Positions 47,079 to 57,815 of a stretch of 62,000 bases of DNA are shown in pieces. The stretch's first letter is position 1. Each line of letters opens with the position of its first letter. Source of the stretch: Phoronis australis (taxonomy: Eukaryota > Phoronida > Phoronidae). The notes beneath the pieces were generated by a model, which was not told the origin of the DNA, ran no database searches, and saw nothing but the letters and a program-made list of their open reading frames with translations. The position numbers and the translations under genes were made by a program. Where the stretch lies: the NCBI GenBank assembly GCA_002633005.1, contig NMRA01000113.1:750556-812555 (forward strand), given 5' to 3'.

Positions 47079-48319
47079 AGAACGGCATAGCAACGTTTCA
47101 AGGCACCAGCAGTAGTAATAAAGCTAAGTTGGTGAAAGTGATACAGATGTTATACAAGATTTCCCAAGAAAATCAATTATACTTCCAATATCTGAAACAC
47201 CCAATTAACCTGAACAAGATAGCAACATTCTGAAACATGAGTGCATCATTTGTTAGCAGGAAAAGTATATTATGGACCATATTTCAAGAAAGAGCAAGAA
47301 GTATAGCTTTCAAATACAGGTACGTGTTTTTGAAAGGTACATCTTGGCGTTTTCCAGGTGTGTTTCAGTATTATCACCAGTTGTTTTTTTAACTTGTTCA
47401 GCCCCTTGGCTGCCTGGGCCTTAGACAATACCGCTGACCCAGTAGAGATGGTGATCATACCATAGGTACTCCATATGCCGGATGCTTTTCGGCAAATTAT
47501 GTTCCTCTAAGCTTAGAAGTACCGCGTAGAGAGATGCCTCTGAGGAGGTCGTTAATGTTTTCATTTGTTCCCAGTTTAAACTAATACTCCTGCAATCCTA
47601 TTTTTCGAACACTCCATTGTTCAGTTGCCACATCGACACTGCTTGCGCTAAGGGATAATCATATGGTGTTATACTGTGGGTGTGATTTTAAAGCACTTGA
47701 AGTCAAAAATTTTTGAGAAGGTTAAATGGAGTAGATGGTTGCAAACAACATGCCCAAGTGGCCGTCATCCCCTGCCATAGTCCTGGGATAGGGGGAACCT
47801 CTTCTCAATTTTTTGTAAACATTAATTACTTAGGTAGCTGCAATGATAATTAAATTAAAGTGCCTAAGTGGCCATCGTCGTTGTCGTAATTTGAGGACGA
47901 TGGAAGCCACTGTCCATTTCGTCAAACGTCGATTACTTTAAGTGTAAATCCATTGACTATGGTTTGAGCATCTGATTTAAAAAAATTAAATTTCAATCAC
48001 TGAACTGGTATATCAGCTGATTTATTTTCAGTTGCATCAACTAATCTAATTATTAGACGATCAACATTTTTAGGCGACAGATCAGACGGCATGTAAATTT
48101 GTTAGGATGGTGGTAGATCAGTCCGTCTGAAAAAGTTGCATGCCAACTCACTCATAGTTGAATGTTAAATTAGTGTTAACAGTTCGGGGTTTTTTCAGTT
48201 GGACTTGTATTGCAAGCAAAAGCTCAGTCCAGAGCCCTGAATATGCAAAGGAAATTGAAAGATGAAGACCTTGTGTCTTAGAAGCCAAGTACCACAGATC
48301 ATCATGCTATAAAAATAGA

Positions 48320-48523
48320 AAGACAAAGATTGTGAAGAGTGACGAATCCACAGTTTTCAGAGATGTTTTTCTACAGTTTTGTTTGGAGTTCATTGAATCA
48401 AAGCTTCTAGCACATGGAGATGTCATTTGCCTTTCCAAACTAAAGCAAGACTTTGAAGCTGTTCTTCAGAAAGCTGGTGTGCATGAAGTTGTTTGGACAG
48501 GCAATCTTAAGAAATATTGTTGA
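48320..48523 (+). pseudogene. Transposon ORF fragment 1
   Basis: It reads DESTVFRDVFLQFCLEFIES, then KLLAHGDVICLSKLKQDFEA. It is a helical, charged protein of unknown family in the interior of the DNA transposon. A stop follows after KKYC. It is probably what is left of the element's own protein. Confidence 0.4.
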
Positions 48524-48648
48524 AGCTACTCACTGTTGTAGTTTGTGCCCGACTAAGAGATACGAAATTGAATTGAGGCTAGTGTTCAATAGTTCACTTG
48601 CTGACTCTAATTGACACAGCCCATTATAACATATTTTGAATCAAACGT

Positions 48649-48990
48649 TTGCCCAAATCCTGCCTGCCTCCAAACAAGGACTTAGTGTTTTACCCTTCAT
48701 TGCCTGCGGGCCAATCACCAGTGTGCAGTGCTGTACCCTCTCTAATCGACCATAGTTGGCTACTTGGCGGTGGAGCTTTGCAGTTAAAATGTATGACAAT
48801 GCCTGCATCTCCATTGACAGTACTAAACGATGAATGCTGCAAGTGCAAAAAGAACATGTGTGCTGGGAAACTGAGTTTGTGCTGCAATGCTGGGTCAAGC
48901 TGTACAGAAATGTGCAGCTGTGACAACTGTAGTAAAATCAGCAACACTGACTGCATAACATTGGATAGTTCTTTGACAAGTCAACCCTAA
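48649..48990 (+). pseudogene. Transposon ORF fragment 2, Cys-rich CXC-like end
   Basis: It ends with CCKCKKNMCAGKLSLCCNAG then CTEMCSCDNCSKI. The spacing C-x-C-x4-C...CC...CTEMC-x-C-x-x-C resembles a tesmin-type CXC zinc-binding repeat of the sort found at the C-termini of some invertebrate transposon proteins. It lies 120 bp after fragment 1 on the same strand. Confidence 0.45.
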
Positions 48991-49903
48991 ATAGACCTCC
49001 AACCTCGTTATTTCGTTTTTTGTGTTAAAAAGTTAATTTTATTTGTTGATTAAGTCATAGAAAGTACATACTTTGATCATTGTCATGTATTTGTCTCATA
49101 CTGCTTGATAAACACTGTCAGAATAATCTATTATTTTCATACAGTCTGTGTGCACATTCACAGAGATCATACCACTATATTGTTTTTGTACTATAACGTA
49201 TTTCTGGTGTATTATGCAAACAAGCTGTATTTTACACCATTAGTCAATGTTTTAGTCATTGAGGCACAAATTTTGCCCAGTCTCAAGTGTTTTGTGTTAT
49301 TTTTGTTGCCAGACAATGCCAGAACAACTTCCTAGTAACATCCAGACTTAGTTTGCATTTTTGCCACTAGGTGTCTCTTTACATTTTTTAAATTTCACTG
49401 TTTACAATTAATCTACAATAGTAAAACATGTAATGGGAGTGTAATATTGTTCAATACAATGGTACTGATGGGACCATATTACTTGTTTTACAAAAAAGTC
49501 ACCAAAACTGTTGTTTTTACAAATATAAGTTTACTAAGCTCTTTGGTGATTATTAGGTAACTTCAAACTCAAATTTCTCAAAAATTTGCAACTTTATATG
49601 TGGGAACTTTTTAGATTTTGAAAACACTTTAATAAATGAATTAAAAAACACCAAAATAAAATTGCCCCCCTAAAGTACTCACAAAAACCATTTTCTAGAG
49701 GCCCTACAAATTCTGGCCCACCGACTATTTGTCCTTTCTAATATATTCATAATCTTTCTGCAAATCTGAATAAATTTCAAGGAGCAGAGCAGAATTACTG
49801 TTGCAAATCATTTCTCTAAGAAGACTTAATTGCTCCTCTAAATTCTTTTCATGTCGATGCTGAATAAGACAAAGTATAATTTCTAATATTCAGTAGAATC
49901 ATC

Positions 49904-50519
49904 TCACGAAGAAGAGAGTCGTCTATAGTGGACTGACCATCTGACAAATCGGGAGACATTATCAGGAGATAAATATCCCTTCTCGGTTTTAACTATGATG
50001 TCTTTCACATTACTGATATATTCTACATCACGTAATAAGGATTTGTTAAGCCGCCATAGACCTTTACCTCTAACAAATTTAGAGGCCTGAATAGTAGTCA
50101 TGACACAATGATTGTCGGTTCTATAACCTGGGGACGTTTCAATATTTTCTATCCAAGAGGAAAACTCGTCAGACACTAGAAAAAAGTCCAGACGGGCTTG
50201 CTTACAAGGGTTAATTCTGAACCAAGTATAGCTTGTTGTATTTGGGTTACCTAACCGCCACGGGTCGACCAAATTTAACTGCGACATCAGACTGATAACT
50301 TGTTTTCTTGCAGCCGGATTGTTTTGGTGTTTGTATCCAAAACAGTCAAGATTGAAATCCTGAACCAAATTCCAGTCGCCGCAAATGATTATGAACTCTG
50401 AATTGTAGTCAGAGACTACTTGAAGCAGGTTTCTAAAAAATTCAGGGTCATCCTTGTTGGGACCATAAATATTAGCTAACATAATTGAGACTCGATTTTC
50501 AATAAGTAATTCGATGACA
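49904..50519 (-). pseudogene. LINE endonuclease fragment
   Basis: The minus strand reads VSIMLANIYGPNKDDPEFF, then IIICGDWNLV, ARLDFFLVSDEF and GYRTDNHCVM. These are the later motifs of an apurinic-type endonuclease (GDWN, RLDFxLVS, SDH-like). The first catalytic part is missing because the element is 5'-truncated here. Confidence 0.88.
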
Positions 50520-50532
50520 ACAATCAGCAGTT
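50520..50532 (-). repeat. 13-bp target-site duplication, 5' side of LINE
   Basis: ACAATCAGCAGTT, identical to 43126-43138, marks the upstream border of the LINE insertion. Confidence 0.8.
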
Positions 50533-52050
50533 GCTTTTGAGCCACTGTTGAATTTACCTCTCCCAATTGGTTAAAAACTTAATGCCTGCTAGGTTGGCTA
50601 GGCACGTGAAAGCTACGAATGCTATTTGCTTGATTTCTGTCTATTTCAAGTGAAAGATTGCCAGCTGCTGACCTCTTGACCCAATTTTTGCTCAGTCACA
50701 GGTGGCTTTCTTAAACATTTATTGCTAGCAAGCCAGAAGTTGATTTACAGGAAATTCAAGTATCCTTCAGACAATTTGGATTTGCAAAAAAATCCCGCTG
50801 ATCGACACTCACCTTTCACCCTATTGCTAATATAGAAAATTTTGTCAATATGAAAGCACTGTCTCTCAGTTTGGGGTGGAAACTGCTGATCGGGTGTGTT
50901 TTTGTTGTTTTTAAAGTACGGGGCTAATTTCACTCGTGGCAATCATAAAAGATGGAAAAATTTACTTAGGAATCAGTTTCAGTAGACAAGGTGTTTTGAA
51001 GTCTTTAGCCCAGTATACTTTTCATAACATCAGGTTTTATTCACCCTGTGGAATAACTGTTGCATGTTGCTAAGACCTAGTATTTCAAGCCCAAAACCAG
51101 TAAAAACTGTACTCTGCCACCATTAGAAGCTCATCATTTACCTGTAGATTGTGCTCAACACTGCGCTTAAATTTTTATCTTTCTTCACCACAGGCTTGGC
51201 AGGCTCGAGCCGAACACCCGCCTATTCTGCAGACAGCAGAGCACAGAGCTATTTCACATACCTGTACTCGCTCAAGTTCATTGTGACCAATTTTATTTCT
51301 ATCCATTTGGTAACAGACAAAACACACAGTTCACATTCCTCATAAAAATTGGACATTGTATTCACCATTGTTGGCTCATGACAAACTGATAAACACTGCT
51401 TATGTTGTCATACACTCAATTGGGAGACAGGTGATTCAAGTGTGTATGGCATTGCCGAAGTTTGAGTTACAATGAACAACAAAAGCATACGTCAATTCAG
51501 GCATAGCAAAATATAAAACGCAAAAAACAGGATTTCTACATGAAGTCCATTTTCAGTTTCACAAGTACTCTTGATGATATTCTGCTACTTTACGTCACTA
51601 TTTTCCATTACATTAGAGAGACAAAGTGATGTCCAACATACCTTACAGTTGCCTTTACCGTGAAGGATTAGCACCAGCTGAAATAAATAGAGAGGCTAGA
51701 CTCGGTAACTGCACCATAACATGGCCATGTGACGACACTGTATATCTCCAAAGTTCTCAAAATGCTAACCAGCTCCATAAGAATACATACAGAACAGAAC
51801 TGGGCAGCATTCCCTAAACACAAGCTTTACTTACAATGCACAACGAAATCACACACTTTTGAGTGATCGTGCATTGTCGCGGCACGTGCTCCAACCTATG
51901 TAATGCTGTCCAGGATGCAGTACATCTGCTGCTTTATAGAGGTGTCATTTTAAAGGTGTAGCCCACATAACTGGCACATTAAATTTTTTCAACAACTCTT
52001 TGTGGTACCTTAGCTCATATGACGAATGAAGATGTCAGAAATGAGTAAGA
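50533..52050. other. Nothing firmly recognised
   Basis: No gene or repeat family was identified. A pyrimidine-rich tract and AG at about 51193 are followed by an open + frame (51195-51345), but it fits no neighbour and no known protein. Confidence 0.5.
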
Positions 52051-53510
52051 AATCTAGTCTTGTTCAACAGAAGGTAAACCAACAAAAGTGCAGCAAAATC
52101 AGTCAAAGGAACAGTGTTATCAGAAAATCTTGAATAATTCAAAAAGTAGACGTCCTAGCGAAAAATGGAAAACATCTTCTGAAAGCCCATTGAAAACTAT
52201 CTAATGAAGTAGATTCACAAAGTTTGACAAAATTTTCCAAAAATTTCAAATTTTGCATTTTTTGAAATTGAAAAAACGGTAAGTCTCGGGGAAAAATCGT
52301 TAGAGGTCGTTTAAAAGAGTATAGCTCAGAGAATCCACATGCAAAAATTCACTTCTTTAGCTCTTCCCGTTAAAAATGCCACCCAAGCACGATTGAAAAT
52401 GGACGAAAGTGCGTCATATCCACCATCTTGAAAACAGCTTGCGGTTAAGCAGATATTGATACTCATAGGAAACTAATAAAAGTAAAATTTTAAAACAATT
52501 GGTTATAAAATACACCCTCTACAGGACAAAATGTTTTCACCCCGAAATCGAGGTGCCCATTCGCAATGGCCAATATATCCACCACCTTTGACCGAGAGTG
52601 AACAATTTCCGGCACATGTGTAGTACACATAGGTCACAATTTTCAGCCGTGTATGTCAAAAATTGCAGCTTCTATGAGCATTTGAGTCTGCATTTGAAAA
52701 CAAAATGGCTGCCACGTCCACCATCTTGAATCCAGTCATGATGAAACATAATAGGCTCCCAGTAGTTTTGGGACTACAGGTTGTATGTGAATTTCATGTG
52801 AACTTGACCAAAAATGCGACCTATAGAGAGCGAACAAACATTTATTAAGCCCGTTGAGGTAACAAACGCACGGAGAAGCGACACTTGGCAAAATTGACTG
52901 AACAGATGACAATGGAGACGACAATGACAATGATGATGACGATGAAAGTGGCAATGATGAACATGATGATAACAATCATGTGACGAATGTGTCAGAAATG
53001 AGTAAGAAATAAGCTATAGTCTGGTACAATAGACCGTAATCCAACAAAAGTGCAGTAAAATAAGTCAACAAATGAACAGCGTTATCAGGAAATCGAATTC
53101 AAGAAGTATACGTCGTAGTGAAAAATGGAAAACATCTGAAAGCCCACAAAAAATCTATTTAACGATGTAGTTTCACGAAATTCCACAAAATTTTCGAAAA
53201 ATTTCAAAGTCAAATAACTCAAAAACGTTAAGTCTGAGAAAAAAATTGTTACAGGTCACTTGAAAGAGTACATATACCTTAAGAAATCCACATGAAAAAA
53301 TTCACATCACTTGCTCTTCCCGTTAAAAATGACATCCCTGCACGATTGGAAATGGGTGGAAATGGGTGAAAATAGGCCAGATCCGCAACCTTGAAAGCAA
53401 CTTCCGGTTAATTAGCACTTGATAATAGCTAGTCAAAGAAAACTAACAAAATGTTTCGAAGCAATTGGTCCTACAATGAGCCCTCTACAGGACAAAATGC
53501 TTTCTTGTTT
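52051..53510 (+). repeat. Dispersed repeat family with GAT/GAC tract, two tandem copies
   Basis: Shared blocks in order are CCAACAAAAGTGCAG, AACAG(T/C)GTTATCAG, CGAAAAATGGAAAACATC, CTTCCCGTTAAAAATG, CAATTGGT and CCCTCTACAGGACAAAATG. Copy 1 is about 52051-52860. Copy 2 (about 52870-53510) starts with a GAC/GAT-rich microsatellite at 52908-52980. A third copy lies at 55.75-56.97 kb. The function is unknown. Confidence 0.8.
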
Positions 53511-54480
53511 CTTTCTGACAGCAGGTGTTGCCTAACATTTCCAACCATCAACCATGAATGCTATAATAGTAAAAGAGACCCTTGTTAAAGAATTCCTGCA
53601 ACTGGCATTTTTGTTACTGGCGAAAGTGAAAATGCTACTATTTTAGCCAGTTTCTAAAACAAGATGGATATAAGAAACAGTCTTTATTACAAAGTGGAAA
53701 TTATTAACTAATGACTTAACAGTTTTTCAAGGTCTTGATGTAGAAGACATAATTATTATACTTAATTATAGATATTCTAACAAATTTGAGTGCATTCGAT
53801 CAAACTGAAAGTGTAACACTCAGTTCACATACTGGCGGTACTATTTTTGCCAACACTTTCACTGGTAGAGGAAAGGCTTGTGTTAATGATTGCAAGTCAC
53901 TGTGGCTAGCATTTTCCTGGTCGTTTGAGTTACACTGATATTTCTTTGTTTTTGCAAGCACTTTCATAGCTAGACTGCTTTAACTTTTAAGGCCACACAT
54001 ACGCACCATTTTAACAACTACACTAAGATTTCTTACTACAACGCTTCCGTTCATTTCCGTTTATTCATTTATTTCTGTTTATTCGTTTGCACAATAATTT
54101 CCAAAATTATCATTTCTACATTTTTCAGAGGCTGACACCTAGATACAACTACTTGCACTTTTGCCAAGTGCTTTAATGAACATCAGATGTCCACCATATC
54201 CTGTACTAAATTGATGGAGGACAACAGACAGCCTAAAGCATCATAAGTGGTAGAATACCTTAGCTAGCCATTCACAGTACAGTGAGCACACTTGACTTGG
54301 TGAGCTGACAGGTCACTGACCGTTTAATGCATACACTAGTCATCAACTTGGCAAAAACATTAGACAGGGGGGGTACTCAACTATATTTAGCCATGGATGA
54401 AGCTAGAAAATTAGGAAACCCACTCACTTAAAAGAGTGCACTAGAAAAAAAATATCTGTTTGAGGGGAGCTTCCATAAAA
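53511..54480. other. Nothing recognised
   Basis: Unique-looking AT-rich sequence between the dispersed repeats and the minisatellite. No ORF or repeat stands out. Confidence 0.5.
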
Positions 54481-54484
54481 TACT

Positions 54485-55080
54485 CTCCTTTTTGTAGGGT
54501 TTTGTAGTGGGCATCACCCTGCTGTAGGGTTTTGATGTGGGGACATGTTGATGGTGATCCCTTCATTTACTTGATGAAGACTTGTAACATTTGGAACTTA
54601 GCAAATTTCATTCACCAAGTTTTTATTGTGCAAAGTTAATTTAATAGTCTGTATTGTGGCAACCACTTTGTCAATTACCCGCTTGTATTTGCTACTTTCA
54701 TATTTGTATGTAGGCCCGAGGCCTCAGTACTGAAATAAATTTGATTGATTGATTGATTGTAATGGGAACATCTGTCTTATGTAGGGTTTTGTAATGGGCA
54801 CATCACCCTTTTGTAAGGTTTTGGAGTACGAACATCACCCTTGGTATAGGGGTTTGTAGTGGGAACTTTACAGAGTTTTGTAATGAGAACATCACCCTTT
54901 TGTAGAGGGAACATAGCATATGTGTAGAGTTTTGTAGTGGGATCATCCCAATTTTGTAAGGTTTTGTCGTGGGAACATCACAAGGCTTTTGTAGTGGGAA
55001 GAGCACTTGTGTAGGGTTTTGCAGCAGGAACATCACAATTTTGAAATGTTTTCTTCTAAAAACACCACCCTTTAGTTTAG
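54485..55080 (+). repeat. TTTTGTAGGGTTTTGTAGTGGG minisatellite, interrupted
   Basis: An imperfect unit of about 30 bp (TTGTAGGGTTTTGTAGTGGG + AACATCACCC) runs from 54485 to about 54560 and again from about 54765 to 55080. The gap is filled by a LINE 3' tail. Unit lengths vary. Confidence 0.85.
54561..54764 (+). mobile_element. LINE 3'-tail fragment ending in (GATT)n
   Basis: About 200 bp ends TAGGCCCGAGGCCTCAGTAC, TGAAATAAATTTGATT and GATTGATTGATTG. A GGCC-rich hairpin, then an A-rich stretch and a short tandem repeat, is a common 3' end for non-LTR elements that do not use poly(A). A related hairpin (GGGCCGGAGGCCTAG) closes the LINE at 60.7-62.0 kb on the other strand. Confidence 0.7.
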
Positions 55081-55484
55081 TTTTGTTCTACAACAAATTA
55101 ACTTTTGTGATAAAAATGCACAAAATGTTTTATAGATTTGTATAATGTCAATAACTCATTTGTGGAAGTAATAAGAAACCTTTCATTAGCCAACTTTCAA
55201 ACTCCTGAAGAAAATCCTTTTGTAAGTTAGAAAGGCACCCTTCTGTAAAGAAACTGGTAGTGAAAAAGTTCCTCATTTGACTACAACTCTTGCATACTTC
55301 TTGTATGGGAGACCCCCCACTTCAGAACAACAACAGGTACTGAGCTTGTTTTGCATATCCAAGAAGTAATCCACATGTTTACAGAATGAAAATATAGCAC
55401 AGCTGACATTCATTCAATCTTATGCCAGGAAGACATAATCTGAAGAACTAAGTGCACAATGTAGAGGGGTGGTTCAAAAGGTGC

Positions 55485-55745
55485 CATATGGAGTTCAATC
55501 TAACTTTTGATTTACAAAATTTTCAAATTTTCCATTGTTAACTTCATATAAAGATCCTGCAGAGGGCTTAGGAGATACAGGTATGCCTGGGCGCAAAACA
55601 AAAACAAAACTGCCACAAGGAGGTGCCACAGTAGTCGAAGTCATCGGGAAAACATCGTAAATTGTCCTCTTTATAGTAGGAACATACATGCCAATTTCCA
55701 CAATCATCCTTAGAGTGATTTGGTTGATGGAGGGACGAACGCCAA
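55485..55745 (-). repeat. Modular CTCF-like repeat fragment
   Basis: It is in the inverted orientation. It contains CTTCATATAAAGATCCTGCAG, AGGAGATACAGGTATGCC, TGCCACAAGGAGGTGCC and GTCCTCTTTATAGTAGGAAC, as in a single module of the copies at 39-40.4 and 57.0-57.8 kb. Confidence 0.8.
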
Positions 55746-56975
55746 ATGAAAGCGCTCCAAGGAGCGAACCTTGGCGAAATTAACCAAAAAGGCAACGATA
55801 AAGATGATGACGAAGATGATGACGCAGATGACGAATATGACGACGATGGTGGCGAGGATGAACAAAAGAAGTAATAATAACATAGACATGACGAACGTAA
55901 AAGTCCAAAATCAGTAAGAAAAAGGCTACAGTCTTGTGCGACACTAAGCGAAATTAACGGAAAAGACAACGACGGAGATGACGACGAAGATGATGACGTT
56001 GATGACGAATATGACGATGGTGGTGGCGATGATGATCAACATCACAACATTCATATGATGAACTTAGATGAATCAATAAGAAATAGGCTACAGTCTAGTT
56101 CAATAGAAGATAAACCAACATCAATGCAGCAAGAGCGCTCAACAAAGGAACAGCGTTATCAGAAAATCTCAAATAACTGGAAAAGTAGACATCCTAGCGA
56201 AAAATGGAAAACATCTTCTGAAAGCCCGTTCAAAATTCTATCTAAACTGATGGTATCGCCTACTTCCGTAAATTTTTCGAAAAAATGAAATTTTGCGTTT
56301 TTTTAAAGAAATTCAAAGTCAAATAACTCGAAAACGGTAAATCTGAGAAAAAAATTGTTACAGTTCATTTGAAAGAATATACTTCAAAGAATCTACATGC
56401 AAAAAATCACGTCTTTTTCTCTTCCCGTTTAAAATCACACTCCATACGACTGAAAATGGGTCAACATGCGCCAGATCCGCCATCTTGAAAGCAACTTCCG
56501 GTTTTTCGGCTTTGTATATAATAGCATGTTATAAGAAACTAAAACCTGTAAAAATTCGAAGGAATTGGTTTTATAATACGCCCTCTAGAGGAGAAAACGT
56601 TTTTAGGCCAAAATCGAGGTGCGCATGCGCGATCGCCGATATTTCCGCCATCTTTAATCAAAAGTAAACAATTTCCGGTACACTTGTAGCAAACTTCCGG
56701 TCCATTTACTGTGCCGATTCTTAGCCTTTTACGTAAAAAATTGTAGCCTCCAGAAGCATTTGAACCTTTAAATGGAAACAAAATGGAAGCCACAGCCGCC
56801 ATCTTGGATCCGATTTTGACGAAAAACAATAGGCTTCCAGTACTTCCGGAAGTACGTGTTATGTGTAAATTTCGTGATGATCGGACGAAAATTGCAACCT
56901 GTATCGTGCGAACAAATAAAAAAAACTTAGTGAAAGAGCAACATACTTGGCGAAATTTATTTCGTTCGCCAAGTA
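55746..56975 (+). repeat. Dispersed repeat family with GAT/GAC tracts, third copy
   Basis: It begins GCGAACCTTGGCGAAATTAAC, followed by two GAT/GAC-rich microsatellites (55795-55870 and 55965-56040). It then has the same block order as 52.05-53.5 kb, including CGAAAAATGGAAAACATC and CTTCCCGTTTAAAATC, and a longer right part (CGCCATCTT, CGAGGTGCGCATGCGCGATCG) to GCGAACAAATAAAAAAAAC. ORFs inside are accidental. Confidence 0.8.
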
Positions 56976-56994
56976 ATTTATTTCGCCAAGTAAA

Positions 56995-57815
56995 AACAGA
57001 CTTAAAACAGTAAAAATGGCCACTAGGTGGCGCAAAATACTCCAATCCATCCGAAAATGGGAGGATAGCCTCATTTTATTAATAGATGTCTATGTGCTAA
57101 ATTTTATAGAAATCCATCGAAGGCCTTTGAAGATACAGATGTAAACGTAAAAAAATAAAATTGCCACTAGGAGGCACATCTGTAGTCCGATCTGTCTGAA
57201 AGTCATCGTGGTCCGTTGTCAACTTCATATAAACACATCGGCTGCATTTAATAAAGATCCTGTAGAGCGTTAAGGAGATACAGCCATGGCGCAAAAACAA
57301 ACAAAACTACCACAAGGAGGCGCCACAGTAGTTGAAGTAGTCGGAAAATCATCGTCAACCGTCCTCTTCATAGTAACAACATGCCAATTTTCGCAATCAT
57401 CCTTAAAATGGTTTGGTTGACAGAGGGGTGGATGCCAAAAAACGGGACTCGAAAATAGTAAAAATGGCCACTAGATGGCGCAAAATGCCTCGAATCCATC
57501 TCAAAACAAAAGGATAGCGTCACCTTACTAATAGATGCTTATGTGCCAAATTTCACGAAAATCGGTTGAGGACCTTTGAAGATACAGAAGCAAACGTAAA
57601 AAACTAAAGTTGCCACAAGGAGGCACAGCGGTATTCGGTCGGTTTAAACTTGTCGCCCTCTGCCGTCAACCCCATAGGAACATACCTGCCAAATTTTAAT
57701 AAGATTGTGCATGAGGTTTAGGAGATACAGCCATGGACGCCGAAAGCCCAAACAGAGATGACGGCAATATGCACCCACAAATAAATATGTACCCACATAT
57801 AAATATGTGGGCGCA
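56995..57815 (-). repeat. Modular CTCF-like repeat, inverted copy with terminal palindrome
   Basis: The right end is ACCCACATATAAATATGTGGGCGC preceded by GATGACGGCAATATG, matching the terminus at 17.8 kb in inverted orientation. It holds the best CTCF-like boxes: GGCCACTAGGTGGCGC at 57018-57033, CCACTAGGAGGCAC at 57164 and CCACTAGATGGCGC at 57468. It directly abuts the third copy of the other repeat family. Confidence 0.85.

Larger units (their letters stand above)
45946..49726. mobile_element. DNA transposon (about 3.8 kb) inserted in the LINE
   Basis: The ends are inverted repeats: AGTCGGTGGGCCAGA at 45946 and TCTGGCCCACCGACT ending at 49726. A second matching block lies further in (GTGAGTACTTTGGGGGGGCAA and its complement near 49662-49682). 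TTT flanks both sides once. Removing the element plus one TTT restores the LINE frame (RKDK/VKG), which proves the insertion and a 3-bp target duplication. The interior has only remnants of coding sequence. The superfamily is not settled. Confidence 0.85.
43139..50519 (-). mobile_element. Tx1/L1-like LINE, 5'-truncated, decayed and interrupted
   Basis: On the minus strand this is a non-LTR retrotransposon ORF2. It has part of an endonuclease domain (49904-50519; IYGPNKDD, CGDWN), then a linker and a reverse transcriptase (DGFPVEFYNFFW, IDFEKAFDSVSW, CRQGDPLSPYLF, QYADDTVLFLDGS), then a C-terminal region to a stop at 43405, a short 3' UTR and a poly(A) tail. The frame is broken by frameshifts near 45.2 and 44.4-44.5 kb and by an in-frame TAA just before the YADD region. 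A DNA transposon splits it at 45946-49726. Flanking 13-bp duplications show that it inserted as a copy already truncated inside the endonuclease. It is dead. Confidence 0.92.

Noticed and set aside
45946-49726. Reading the 45.95-49.73 kb segment as an intron of the LINE or of a host gene
   Set aside because: It has inverted ends and a TTT target duplication rather than GT-AG borders, and its removal restores the LINE frame. It is a transposon.
51193-51345. Open + frame after a pyrimidine-rich AG
   Set aside because: The acceptor looks good, but the frame fits no neighbouring gene and both strands can be read. There is no recognisable product.
56539-57045. 168-codon minus-strand ORF
   Set aside because: It crosses the border between two repeat families, so it cannot be one ancestral gene.
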